Part shown: positions 14,622 to 22,298 of the stretch, piece after piece
How the letters are laid out: every line of letters starts with the position of its first letter
Numbering within the stretch: position 1 is the first letter of the stretch
DNA from: an uncultured Solobacterium sp.
GTDB lineage: Bacteria > Bacillota_I > Bacilli_A > Erysipelotrichales > Erysipelotrichaceae
Direction: 5' to 3'
NCBI GenBank assembly: GCA_900546285.1
Contig: URCJ01000026.1
Span: 1-28,833 of the forward strand
DNA: 28,833 nucleotides
Program-made: the position numbers and the translations under genes
The notes under the pieces: model-generated
What the model was told of the DNA's origin: nothing
Seen by the model: only the letters and a program-made list of their open reading frames with translations
The model's database searches: none

Positions 14622-16070
14622 TTAATCTAAATCTTCTCCGTTGGTTGCGATAACTTTTTGGTACCAATAGAAGGAATCTTTTTTGTATCTATTGTATGTG
14701 CCATTTCCCTCATCATCAGCATCAACATAGATGAAACCATATCTTTTTGCCATTTCTCCAGTGGAACAGCTGATAACATCGATTACAGTCCAAGGGGTGT
14801 AACCGATAAGGTTAACTCCATCATCAATAGCTAGGCGCATTTGTTCGACGTGATCTTTGATGTATGAAATACGATATGGATCGTGTATCTTGCCGTCTTT
14901 GAATTCATCACGAGCTCCGATACCATTTTCGGTAATCATAATAGGAACTCCATATCTATCGTAAACATGGTTTAATGTGTATCTTAATCCAACTGGGTCA
15001 ATTTGCCAGTTCCATTCTGTAGCCTTAAGATAAGGGTTCTTAGCTCCTCCCATGATGTTTCCTGATACTTGTGTTGCATCTTTTTGAGTAGTAATGCAGT
15101 TTGTCATGTAGTAAGAGAAAGAATAGAAATCACAGTGTCCCTCTTTTAATACTTTAAGATCTTCTTCGGTTACTTCAAAATGAATGTTGTTTTTATCAAA
15201 ATAACGTTTCATAAAGTATGGGTATTCACCTTTGATTTGTACATCTCCTGAGAAACAGTTTCTAAGTTGATCTTCTTGTTGTGTAGCTAAAACATCTTCT
15301 GGTTTCGGCGTTAATGGATATACGGTAATATGACAAATCATGGTACCAAATTTAAATTCTGGGTTAATTTCATGTCCCATGATAACGGTTTTAGCAGAAG
15401 CTACAAATTGATTGTGTAGCGCTGCATAACGTTTATCTGGATTATCTTTTTGGTCAGAAAAATTTTCTGTTCCAGGATTTTTGATACCACCATGGTTCCA
15501 GTTGCCAACAGGAGTAGTTAAATCGTTGATTTCGTTGAATGGAATCCAATATTTAACAACATCTTTATATCTTGTTAGGATTGTTTTTGCGAAATGTAAG
15601 TAACAATCAATGGCTTTTCTTCCTGCCCAACCATCTGTGGTTTCTACCATTTTTAATGGCATTTCATTATGGTAAATAGTTACCAATGGTTCAATTGAAT
15701 ACTTTTTTAATTCAGCAAATACTTTATCATAAAATTCTAATCCTTTTTCATTAGGTTCTTCTTCGTCTCCGTTAGGGAAGATTCTTGCCCAAGAAATAGA
15801 CATTCTATACATTTTTAATCCAAGTTCATGGAATAATGCGATATCTTCTTTATAGTGATGATAAAAGTCTGCTGCCTTGTGACTTGGGTAATAATATTTG
15901 TTTTCATCAATATCTAAAGTGATTTTTCTAGGTACTGAGTGTGTTCCTGCTACCATAGCGTCGGCAAGGTTTGGACCTTTTCCGTCTATGTTCCAGGCAC
16001 CTTCTACTTGGTTGGCTGCTGTTGCTCCACCCCAATAGAAGTCTTTTGGGAATCCTTTTATTTTGTTCAT
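14622..16070 (-). CDS. 6-phospho-beta-glucosidase, glycoside hydrolase family 1
   Basis: Cytosolic retaining hydrolase that splits 6-phospho-beta-glucosides delivered by a PTS into glucose 6-phosphate and the aglycone. The acid/base glutamate is E180 in YWIPFNEIND and the nucleophile E381 in IMITENGIG. The phosphate-binding signature of phospho-glucosidases (S-x-x-x-x-x-KRYGFIYVD, near residues 435-450) separates it from plain beta-glucosidases. The length of 482 is normal. ATG 16070 follows AAGAAAGGATT by about seven bases; an upstream TTG (16091) overlaps that ribosome binding site. It is divergent from ridA-PTS across a 180-bp region with a cre/LacI-type operator, so it probably serves that PTS. 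Confidence 0.95.
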   Translation of the reverse strand: MNKIKGFPKDFYWGGATAANQVEGAWNIDGKGPNLADAMVAGTHSVPRKITLDIDENKYYYPSHKAADFYHHYKEDIALFHELGLKMYRMSISWARIFPNGDEEEPNEKGLEFYDKVFAELKKYSIEPLVTIYHNEMPLKMVETTDGWAGRKAIDCYLHFAKTILTRYKDVVKYWIPFNEINDLTTPVGNWNHGGIKNPGTENFSDQKDNPDKRYAALHNQFVASAKTVIMGHEINPEFKFGTMICHITVYPLTPKPEDVLATQQEDQLRNCFSGDVQIKGEYPYFMKRYFDKNNIHFEVTEEDLKVLKEGHCDFYSFSYYMTNCITTQKDATQVSGNIMGGAKNPYLKATEWNWQIDPVGLRYTLNHVYDRYGVPIMITENGIGARDEFKDGKIHDPYRISYIKDHVEQMRLAIDDGVNLIGYTPWTVIDVISCSTGEMAKRYGFIYVDADDEGNGTYNRYKKDSFYWYQKVIATNGEDLD

Positions 16071-16145
16071 ATGTGTTAATCCTTTCTTCAAATGAATAGT
16101 ATCATAAAAAAATAATAAGTAAAATATTTTTTATTAAACTTTTAT

Positions 16146-16160
16146 TGAAACGGTTACAAA
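16146..16160. promoter_or_regulatory. cre- or LacI-family-like operator between bgl and ridA-PTS
   Basis: TTGAAACGGTTACAA is a near-palindrome centred on CG. Against the cre consensus (WTGNAANCGNWNNCW) it has one mismatch; it equally resembles operators of sugar-specific LacI-type repressors. It lies upstream of the ridA promoter and within reach of the divergent glucosidase promoter. Confidence 0.5.
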
Positions 16161-16184
16161 ATAAAAAATATTTTAGTAATTCTA

Positions 16185-16213
16185 TTGACAATGAACTTTT
16201 GTAATGTTAATTT
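16185..16213 (+). promoter_or_regulatory. promoter of ridA-PTS operon (TTGACA-17-TAATTT)
   Basis: Consensus TTGACA at 16185-16190, a 17-base spacer and TAATTT at 16208-16213. The predicted leader is about 30 bases and contains a GGAGG ribosome binding site at 16239-16243. Confidence 0.65.
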
Positions 16214-16249
16214 GTAGATGGATAAAAAATATTTTATTGGAGGTTTAAA

Positions 16250-16624
16250 ATGAATAAACAAATTCAAACAGAAAATGCCCCAAAGGCAATTGGTCCATAT
16301 TCTCAAGCAATTCAAAGCGGTAGCTTATTATTTGTATCTGGAGTTATGCCGATAGATCCAACTACAAATACTCTTGTAGAAAATACAATCGAAGCTCAAG
16401 CAAAACAGGTTATGAAGAATATCGATGGTGTGTTAAAGGCTGCTGGGTATACAGTGGATGATGTTGTTAAGACAACTTGTTTCCTTTCTGATATCAATAA
16501 TTTTGCAGCATTTAACGAAGTTTATGGAAACTACTTCACAAGTAAGCCAGCTAGATCTTGTATGGCTGTAAAAGATCTTCCTAAGGCTGCTCTTGTAGAA
16601 GTTGAAGTTATTGCCAATAAATAA
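16250..16624 (+). CDS. ridA: RidA family 2-iminobutanoate/2-iminopropanoate deaminase
   Basis: A 124-residue trimeric cytosolic enzyme that hydrolyses reactive enamines and imines released by PLP enzymes, protecting other PLP enzymes from damage. Features: KAIGPYSQAI at 12-21, the active-site arginine R102 in PARSCMAV with C104 next to it, and the C-terminal ALVEVEVIA with E119. All active-site residues expected in the RidA subgroup are present. A strong GGAGG precedes the ATG. As first gene of an operon with a PTS permease and a PLP aminotransferase, it probably deals with an imine produced from the imported compound, or with the by-products of that aminotransferase, rather than acting as the general housekeeping copy. 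Confidence 0.95.
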   Translation: MNKQIQTENAPKAIGPYSQAIQSGSLLFVSGVMPIDPTTNTLVENTIEAQAKQVMKNIDGVLKAAGYTVDDVVKTTCFLSDINNFAAFNEVYGNYFTSKPARSCMAVKDLPKAALVEVEVIANK

Positions 16625-16650
16625 AGTATATAAAAGAAAAGGAGATTAAT

Positions 16651-18030
16651 ATGGCAAAAGTATCTATGAAAGATTTGGTGGAGAATCTTGGTGGTGTTGA
16701 AAACATCGCTTCTGCAACTCATTGTGCTACTCGTTTAAGAGTAACAACGAAGGACAAGAGCAAGGTAAAATTTACTGCTCTTAAAAAACTTGATGGAGTT
16801 TTGGGTGTAGTTGATGGAGCTACTCAAACTCAAATTGTTATTGGTGCTGAGGTAAGCGAAGTATATTCTGAATTTTGTAAGTATACTGGAGTTAGCGAGT
16901 CAGCTCAAATTGATGATCAAAAGGCTTTAAAGGAAGATTTAAAGAATAAGAAGGGTGCTAAGTTATCTCTTGTGTTTGAAACAATCGCAAGAATCTTTAA
17001 TCCAATTGTTCCTGCTTTAGCTGGTTGTGGTTTCTTATCAGCAATTATCATGGTAGCTATGGCGTTTGGCGCTTCTATGTCTAGCCCAACATTTTCTACT
17101 TTCGTAGCAATTTCAATGGCAGTATTTACATTTATTCCATTCTTATTAGCATGTTCAACAGCTGAAGTGTTTGGAATGAATAAGTATGTTGCCCTAACTA
17201 TTTGCGCAGCTATGATGGCTTCTAAGTGGTCTTCATTGATTGCGGATGGAACTGCTTATTATTCTTTCTTAGGTATTCCATTTAGAGTGGTTAATTATTC
17301 TTCTTCAGTATTGCCTATCGTATTTGCGATTATTGTAGCTTCATTCATTGAAAAAGGCTTAAATAAAGTTGTTAAGGGTCCTCTAAAGATTATTGTTGTT
17401 CCTGCATTTACTATTTTATTAGGTACAATAATTACTCTATGGACTGTTGGTCCTATCACTTATAAGATTGGTGAATTAATTGCAGCTGGAATGAACTGGT
17501 TGTTCTCAAATGGAGGCTGGGTTGCTGGTCTTGTGTATGGTGGTATCTATTCAGGTATGGTTGTACTTGGTATTCATCATGGCATGGTTCCTGTGTTAAC
17601 TCAAATGATTGCGACACAAGGATTTAACTTCGTATCTCCAACTTCTGGTTCAGCTAACATCGGTCAAGCTGGTGCAGCATTTGGCGTATGGTTGAAATCA
17701 AAAGATAAGAAGTTAAAGGCTAACGCAGCTTCAGCATCTATTGCTGCATGTGTAGGCATCACTGAACCAGTATTATATGGTGTCAATGTCCCTCAAGGTA
17801 AAACATTCTTATTTGGTTCTATCGGTGGTGCTGTAGGTGGTGCTATCGCAGGTTTCTTGAAGTTAAAGGCTTATGCGATTGGTGGTCCTTCATTCTTATC
17901 ATTCGGTATGTTTATGGGTGGCGATAATCCATTTATGAATTGTGCTCTAGTTATGGTATGTTTCGCAGTATCATTTATTGTAGCTGCTGTATTAACATAT
18001 CTATTCTGGAAACCAGTTGATGCTGAGTAA
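16651..18030 (+). CDS. PTS transporter, glucose/beta-glucoside superfamily EIIBC
   Basis: Membrane permease that imports and phosphorylates a sugar or glycoside. The N-terminal EIIB domain (about 1-80) carries the phosphorylated cysteine C25 in the ATHCATRLR motif. The EIIC domain (about 105-455) has some ten membrane segments and the conserved GITEPVLYG loop near residue 370 that contributes to substrate binding. There is no EIIA domain fused or encoded nearby, so phosphate must come from another EIIA. An AAAAGGAGA ribosome binding site precedes the ATG, 26 bases after ridA. The domain order B-C matches BglF/ScrA/TreB-type permeases. Substrate is unknown; the divergent phospho-glucosidase argues for a beta-glucoside. 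Paired with a PLP enzyme it recalls E. coli malX-malY. Confidence 0.92.
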   Translation: MAKVSMKDLVENLGGVENIASATHCATRLRVTTKDKSKVKFTALKKLDGVLGVVDGATQTQIVIGAEVSEVYSEFCKYTGVSESAQIDDQKALKEDLKNKKGAKLSLVFETIARIFNPIVPALAGCGFLSAIIMVAMAFGASMSSPTFSTFVAISMAVFTFIPFLLACSTAEVFGMNKYVALTICAAMMASKWSSLIADGTAYYSFLGIPFRVVNYSSSVLPIVFAIIVASFIEKGLNKVVKGPLKIIVVPAFTILLGTIITLWTVGPITYKIGELIAAGMNWLFSNGGWVAGLVYGGIYSGMVVLGIHHGMVPVLTQMIATQGFNFVSPTSGSANIGQAGAAFGVWLKSKDKKLKANAASASIAACVGITEPVLYGVNVPQGKTFLFGSIGGAVGGAIAGFLKLKAYAIGGPSFLSFGMFMGGDNPFMNCALVMVCFAVSFIVAAVLTYLFWKPVDAE

Positions 18031-18056
18031 ACAATAGAGTATATATGTATATAATT

Positions 18057-18077
18057 GTGGAGGAATGCTTCCTCCAC
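18057..18077 (+). terminator. intra-operon hairpin between the PTS and aminotransferase genes
   Basis: A perfect 9-bp stem GTGGAGGAA/TTCCTCCAC with a TGC loop, followed only by TTTACTG. The weak U-tract suggests partial termination or an mRNA-stabilising/processing site that lowers expression of the downstream genes relative to the permease. Confidence 0.6.
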
Positions 18078-18102
18078 TTTACTGATTTATGGGAGATTTA
18101 AT

Positions 18103-19311
18103 ATGAATATAAAAGAAAAGATGATTTCTTCTTTTGCGAAGGCAAAAGGCGGCTTATTTTCGGCGGTAGAAAAGGCTGATGTAGGTGGTTCTTATCAAGA
18201 GATGGAGAAACAAGGTGTCGCTTTAATGGGTTGGGCAGATCCTTTTATGCCTGATCGTTCGATGCCTGATTTTGTTGAAGAGGCTTTGGTTAAAGCTGTG
18301 CGTGATGATTCTTCTCCTCACTATACTGCTCCTATTGGAAATGAAGAATTAAAAGAATTGATTGCTGAAAAACTAGAGAGACAAAATAATTTGCATGTTG
18401 ATCCTTCTAGGAATATTTTGATAACACCGGGTTCAGATAGTGGTTTATATTTTGCGATTTTGCCTTTTATTAATGATGGTGATGAAGTTATGATACCAAG
18501 TCCTAGTTATCCTAATAATTATTTGGATGTTGAAACTATGGGTGGCAAGGTAGTTCCCATAGTTTTAAGTGCTAAAGATGGTTATCAATTGGATGTTGAT
18601 CAGATGAGGGAAAAATTGACTTCTAAGACTAAGATGGTTTTGTTGACACATCCTAATAATCCAACTACTACTGTTTATAATAGGGAATCTTTGGAAAAGT
18701 TAAGAGATTTTATTGTTGAAAATGATTTGGTTCTTGTGGTCGATCAGGCGTTTGAGGATTTTACTTATGATAATGAGATGATTACTCCTGCTTCAATGGA
18801 TGGCATGTTTGAAAGAACGGTGACTGTATTTTCTTTTTCAAAGGGTATGGGTTTAAGTGGCTTAAGAGTTGGTTATATAGTAACTGATGATCATATTATG
18901 GATACAATGTTTGCGAATGCAGTTGGTGTCATTGGTGCTACTTCTACTTCATCACAAAAGGCCATTATTGAGGCAATGAAGCATCCTGAATTTATGAAGA
19001 TTTTTGAAGATGCTTATGAATATAGAAGACATAAGGCCTTTGAGATTTTAAATTCTATTCCAAATGTTTCTTGTGAATTGCCTCAATCAGGTTTCTTATG
19101 TTGGGTAGATGTTTCTAAACTTGGCAATTCTTCAGATATTGTGTCTTATTTAGTGAAAGAAGCCAAGGTATCTGTGAATGATGGAATTAACTATGGCGAA
19201 GGTGGCAAAGGTCATTTAAGAATAGTATTGGGAGTTTATAAGGATAATAATAGAGTTGTTGATGCTCTTATGAGAATAAAGGAAGCATTAACAAAGTATC
19301 AAGGCTTATAA
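18103..19311 (+). CDS. PLP-dependent aminotransferase, class I/II
   Basis: Fold-type I PLP enzyme of 402 residues. The cofactor lysine is K247 in FSFSKGMGLSGLRVGY; N185 in THPNNPTTT and D214 in VVDQAF are the usual PLP-contact residues, and the C-terminal HLRIVLG contains the carboxylate-binding arginine. It belongs to the broad aspartate/aromatic/alanine-type group; the amino donor cannot be read from sequence. ATG 18103 follows GGGAGA by seven bases; an upstream in-frame start lies in the intergenic hairpin and is rejected. Cotranscription with ridA and a PTS, and a YheO-type regulator immediately downstream, indicate transamination of a compound derived from the imported substrate. Confidence 0.92.
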   Translation: MNIKEKMISSFAKAKGGLFSAVEKADVGGSYQEMEKQGVALMGWADPFMPDRSMPDFVEEALVKAVRDDSSPHYTAPIGNEELKELIAEKLERQNNLHVDPSRNILITPGSDSGLYFAILPFINDGDEVMIPSPSYPNNYLDVETMGGKVVPIVLSAKDGYQLDVDQMREKLTSKTKMVLLTHPNNPTTTVYNRESLEKLRDFIVENDLVLVVDQAFEDFTYDNEMITPASMDGMFERTVTVFSFSKGMGLSGLRVGYIVTDDHIMDTMFANAVGVIGATSTSSQKAIIEAMKHPEFMKIFEDAYEYRRHKAFEILNSIPNVSCELPQSGFLCWVDVSKLGNSSDIVSYLVKEAKVSVNDGINYGEGGKGHLRIVLGVYKDNNRVVDALMRIKEALTKYQGL

Positions 19312-19322
19312 CTATAATTTGT

Positions 19323-19328
19323 TATAAT
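19323..19328 (+). promoter_or_regulatory. -10 box (TATAAT) of the YheO-type regulator gene
   Basis: Perfect TATAAT, with a second TATAAT ten bases upstream (19313-19318). The first would start transcription near 19335, at the GGAG ribosome binding site itself, giving a 13-base leader. No good -35 was found. Confidence 0.4.
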
Positions 19329-19347
19329 AGCGTTGGAGAATATGCAA

Positions 19348-19995
19348 ATGAAACTAACAAAAAGTGATAAATTAATTTTAGAATCATATAAAACTATGAT
19401 AGGGGGATTGGCTAAATATTTGCCTAATAGTTATGAGCTTGTACTGCATTCTTTGGAAAATTTAGAAGAGTCTGTTATTGCAATCTATAACGGTGAGCAT
19501 ACAGGAAGAAAGGTTGGAGCACCTATTACTGATTTAGCGCTTAATTTGTTAGAACAAATTAATAACGGTAATGAAGATTCTATAGTTTATTTTAGTAAGA
19601 ATTCAAGAGGCGAACCTTTAAAGTCAACAACTATAGCCATAAGGGGTGATGATAAGAGGATAATTGGTTTGGTTTGTATCAATATGTATCTAAATACACC
19701 TTTTAAAGATATTTTGGATTCTTATGTTCCTCAACAACTTAATAGTTTTACAGAAACTTATAAACAAAGTTCTGATGATTTAATTAAAGAAACTTATGAA
19801 ATGGTTAAGACTGATGTTTTAGCTGATGATTCTATTCTTCCTTCTAATAAAAATAAGATAATCATCGAAAGACTATATGATAAGGGTATTTTCCAAATGA
19901 AAGATGCGGTATATAAGATTGAAACTTTGATGAATATATCTAAGAATACGGTTTATCTTCATATTAGAAATCATAAAAAGAATATTGATAAATAA
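19348..19995 (+). CDS. YheO/DauR-type PAS-HTH transcriptional regulator
   Basis: A 215-residue cytosolic DNA-binding protein. The N-terminal YheO-like PAS domain covers about residues 8-125 (ESYKTMIGGLAKYLPNSYEL, SVIAIYNGEHTGRKVGAPITD, and KSTTIAIRGDDKRIIGLVCINM). A C-terminal helix-turn-helix of the DauR_HTH type covers about 155-212 (KNKIIIERLYDKGIFQMKDAV, ending KNTVYLHIRNHKK). Relatives include E. coli YheO and the D-arginine-responsive DauR of Pseudomonas, so a small nitrogenous ligand is plausible. ATG 19348 is nine bases after GGAG; ATG 19342 is too close to it. It has its own -10 box but lies 36 bases after the aminotransferase gene, so it probably controls the ridA-PTS-aminotransferase operon. 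Confidence 0.88.
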   Translation: MKLTKSDKLILESYKTMIGGLAKYLPNSYELVLHSLENLEESVIAIYNGEHTGRKVGAPITDLALNLLEQINNGNEDSIVYFSKNSRGEPLKSTTIAIRGDDKRIIGLVCINMYLNTPFKDILDSYVPQQLNSFTETYKQSSDDLIKETYEMVKTDVLADDSILPSNKNKIIIERLYDKGIFQMKDAVYKIETLMNISKNTVYLHIRNHKKNIDK

Positions 19996-20002
19996 TTAAT
20001 GT

Positions 20003-20033
20003 AAGGGGTCGAGGCAATAACTTGACCTTTTAT
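20003..20033 (+). terminator. intrinsic terminator of the PTS/aminotransferase/regulator operon
   Basis: GGTCGAG/CTTGACC stem (one G-U pair) with loop GCAATAA, extended outward by AAGG/TTTT pairs, then TATTG. Good terminator context eight bases after the regulator stop codon. Confidence 0.65.
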
Positions 20034-20180
20034 TGTCGGTGGTTTTAAATTATATTCATATTTTTAAATGATTTAATTAAAGAAATGTTTCATGTTAGGT
20101 GAAGATGTGTGTAGACAATGGACAAAGAGGGAATATTTAATTAAAAACACAAAAGTACTTAAAATTTTACACTTGGGTGT

Positions 20181-20211
20181 TTGCATATATATGTGGGTAA
20201 GGTGATATAAT
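20181..20211 (+). promoter_or_regulatory. promoter of the lipoprotein gene (extended -10)
   Basis: TATAAT at 20206-20211 preceded by TGA (extended -10), with TTGCAT at 20181-20186 (19-base spacer). A short hairpin TTGTA-GGTGG-TACAA (20219-20233) lies in the leader before the AAAGGAGAG ribosome binding site. Confidence 0.6.
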
Positions 20212-20249
20212 ACCCATGTTGTAGGTGGTACAACAAAAGGAGAGTTAAA

Positions 20250-20993
20250 ATGAAAAAACTATTAACTATTATGTTGTCAGTACTTATGGTTTTTGGTCTT
20301 ACTGCATGTGGTAAGGATGAAAACGATAATAATACTGATGGTCCAACTAACGGTGGCGATGTTGTTGAAGTTACTGCTAAGGATGATTATGCAAGTTTCA
20401 TGGCTGCTGATGTAGATGCTGAAGTTGAAGTTCTTATGTATGTTCAAGCTCATCAAGCTTGGTGGGAAAAAGATGGCCAAGGCGTTATGACTTTATATGG
20501 TATGGATAAAGATGGTGGTTATTTTGTATACGAAGCTAAGATGGATAAGGAAACAGCTGATTCAATCAAGGAAGGCACTTTAGTTAAGGTTACTGGTGTT
20601 AAGGCTGAATGGGCTGGTGAAGTTGAAATCATGGATGCTACTGTTGAAGTGTTAGGTGAAACTAAGACTTTTGAAGCAACAGATGTAACAGATGTTATTT
20701 CTGATAGTGAAAAGTTAGCTACTTATATGAACCAAAAGATCGCTATGAAGGGTCTAGAAGTTGTTGAAGTAAGTGTTAAGGATTCTGAATATGATCCAGA
20801 CTTATATATCACTTGTAAGTTAGGTGATACAGAAGTTAATCTTTGTGTTGAAAACTACTTAACTGGTCCAGATACTGAAGTATATATGACAGGTAAGGAT
20901 TTAACTGCTGGTACAATTATTGATGTTGAAGGTTTCTTATACTGGTATGAAGGTGCAAACCCTCATGTAACTTCAATTTCTGTTGTTAAATAA
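20250..20993 (+). CDS. lipoprotein with two OB-fold-like domains
   Basis: A 247-residue secreted lipoprotein. Residues 1-20 are a lipoprotein signal peptide with lipobox LTAC (C20 lipidated), followed by an Asn/Asp/Gly-rich tether to about 40. The mature part appears to hold two similar beta-rich units of about 95 residues: 43-140 (with VDAEVEVLMYVQAH, LVKVTGVKAEWAGEVEIMDA) and 150-247 (with MNQKIAMKGLEVVEV, IIDVEGFLYWYEGANPHVTSI). The alternation and the VTG/VEG turns suggest OB-folds, an inference from pattern. It is strongly acidic and lacks cysteines apart from the lipobox and two in the second unit. It has its own promoter and terminator. Likely binds a small ligand or nucleic acid at the cell surface; function unknown. 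Confidence 0.75.
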   Translation: MKKLLTIMLSVLMVFGLTACGKDENDNNTDGPTNGGDVVEVTAKDDYASFMAADVDAEVEVLMYVQAHQAWWEKDGQGVMTLYGMDKDGGYFVYEAKMDKETADSIKEGTLVKVTGVKAEWAGEVEIMDATVEVLGETKTFEATDVTDVISDSEKLATYMNQKIAMKGLEVVEVSVKDSEYDPDLYITCKLGDTEVNLCVENYLTGPDTEVYMTGKDLTAGTIIDVEGFLYWYEGANPHVTSISVVK

Positions 20994-21007
20994 TTAAATT
21001 TAATTTT

Positions 21008-21035
21008 AGGTCATCTATATATAGGTGGCCTTTTA
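21008..21035 (+). terminator. intrinsic terminator of the lipoprotein gene
   Basis: A 10-bp stem AGGTCATCTA/TAGGTGGCCT (two G-U pairs, loop TATA) followed by TTTAATTTG. Confidence 0.75.
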
Positions 21036-21065
21036 ATTTGTTTATATAAGCTAAGAGTTTTAGTG

Positions 21066-21071
21066 TATAAT
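21066..21071 (+). promoter_or_regulatory. -10 box (TATAAT) of gap
   Basis: TATAAT about 34 bases upstream of the gap ATG, with an AAGGAGGAAA ribosome binding site at 21088-21097 in the leader. No clear -35 is seen. Confidence 0.5.
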
Positions 21072-21104
21072 ATTAATGCAATTTATAAGGAGGAAATTTT
21101 TAAA

Positions 21105-22172
21105 ATGGCTGTTAAAGTTGCGATTAATGGATTTGGCCGTATCGGTCGTCTAGCTTTCCGTCAAATGTTTGATGCTGAAGGTTATGAAGTAGTTGCTATC
21201 AACGATTTAACATCTCCTAAGATGTTAGCTACTTTATTAAAGTATGATTCTGCTCAAGGTGGTTTCTGTGGTAAGTTTGGTGAAAACAAGCACACTGTAG
21301 ATTACAAGGAAGCAGTTATGGAAGAAGATGGCAAGACTGTAAAGGTTCCTGGTTCTATCACTGTTGATGGTAAGGAAATTACAATCTATGCTAATCCTAA
21401 GGCTGAAGAATTACCTTGGGGTGAATTAAATGTAGATGTAGTATTAGAATGTACAGGTTTCTATACTTCTAAGGCTAAGGCTGAAGCTCATATCAAGGCT
21501 GGTGCTAGAAAAGTTGTTATTTCTGCTCCTGCTGGTAATGATCTTCCAACTATCGTTTACAATGTAAACCATGAAACATTAACTGCTGATGATCATGTTA
21601 TCTCTGCAGCTTCTTGTACAACAAACTGTTTAGCTCCTATGGCTAAGGCATTAAATGACTATGCTCCAATTTCTTCAGGTATCATGACTACTGTTCATGC
21701 TTACACTGGTGACCAAATGATTCTAGATGGTCCTCAAAGAAAGGGTGATGTTCAAAGAGCTAGAGCTGGTGCTGTTAATATCGTTCCTAACTCAACAGGT
21801 GCTGCTAAGGCTATCGGTCTTGTAATTCCTGAATTAAATGGTAAGTTAATCGGTGCTGCTCAAAGAGTTCCAACTCCTACAGGCTCTACAACATTATTAC
21901 ATGCTGTAGTTAAGGGCACTAATGTTACTGTTGAAGGTATCAATGCTGCTATGAAGGCTGCTGCTAACGAATCTTTCGGTTATACTGAAGAAAAGCTAGT
22001 TTCTAGCGATATCGTTGGTATGAGATTCGGTTCATTATTCGATGCTAACCAAACAATGGTTGCTAAGATTGATGAAGATACTTACCAAGTTCAAGTAGTT
22101 TCTTGGTATGATAACGAAAACTCTTACACATCTCAAATGGTAAGAACTATTAAGTACTTAGCTAGCCTATAA
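21105..22172 (+). CDS. gap: glyceraldehyde-3-phosphate dehydrogenase
   Basis: Glycolytic oxidation and phosphorylation of glyceraldehyde 3-phosphate with NAD+. The Rossmann signature INGFGRIGRLAFRQ starts at residue 6, the catalytic cysteine lies in SAASCTTNCLAP near 165, the phosphate-site NSTGAAKA near 220 and the C-terminal WYDNENSYTSQMVR near 330. At 355 residues it is some 15-20 longer than the common form, with extra sequence around residues 60-85 (between GGFCGKF and the DGKEI strand). ATG 21105 is fixed by AAGGAGG; an upstream ATG at 21063 precedes the -10 box and is not used. Strong ribosome binding site and strict codon use (ggt, gct, aag) suggest high expression. It is not clustered with pgk or tpi here. 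Confidence 0.97.
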   Translation: MAVKVAINGFGRIGRLAFRQMFDAEGYEVVAINDLTSPKMLATLLKYDSAQGGFCGKFGENKHTVDYKEAVMEEDGKTVKVPGSITVDGKEITIYANPKAEELPWGELNVDVVLECTGFYTSKAKAEAHIKAGARKVVISAPAGNDLPTIVYNVNHETLTADDHVISAASCTTNCLAPMAKALNDYAPISSGIMTTVHAYTGDQMILDGPQRKGDVQRARAGAVNIVPNSTGAAKAIGLVIPELNGKLIGAAQRVPTPTGSTTLLHAVVKGTNVTVEGINAAMKAAANESFGYTEEKLVSSDIVGMRFGSLFDANQTMVAKIDEDTYQVQVVSWYDNENSYTSQMVRTIKYLASL

Positions 22173-22201
22173 TCGCTAATTAACTTTTTAGAAATATTAA
22201 T

Positions 22202-22227
22202 AAAGGGACAGCTTCGGTTGTCCCTTT
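22202..22227 (+). terminator. intrinsic terminator of gap
   Basis: An 11-bp stem AAAGGGACAGC/GTTGTCCCTTT capped by a TTCG tetraloop, followed by AATATGC. The hairpin is very stable but the U-tract is short (the TTT of the stem). Confidence 0.8.
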
Positions 22228-22285
22228 AATATGCTAATAATGTGTTAAAGAATTAAAATTTCAGTTATTTTTCACAATTTAGTCA

Positions 22286-22291
22286 TATACT
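22286..22291 (+). promoter_or_regulatory. -10 box (TATACT) seven bases before a start codon
   Basis: TATACT, seven bases, then ATG 22299, with no Shine-Dalgarno sequence. This is another probable leaderless start. Confidence 0.4.
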
Positions 22292-22298
22292 GTTTATT

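Noticed and set aside
16531..16722. Minus-strand frame overlapping the ridA end and PTS start
   Set aside because: It is antisense to two clearly identified genes and has no ribosome binding site.
21063..21104. Upstream ATG for gap
   Set aside because: It lies before the -10 box; the family N-terminus and a strong AAGGAGG site fix the start at 21105.
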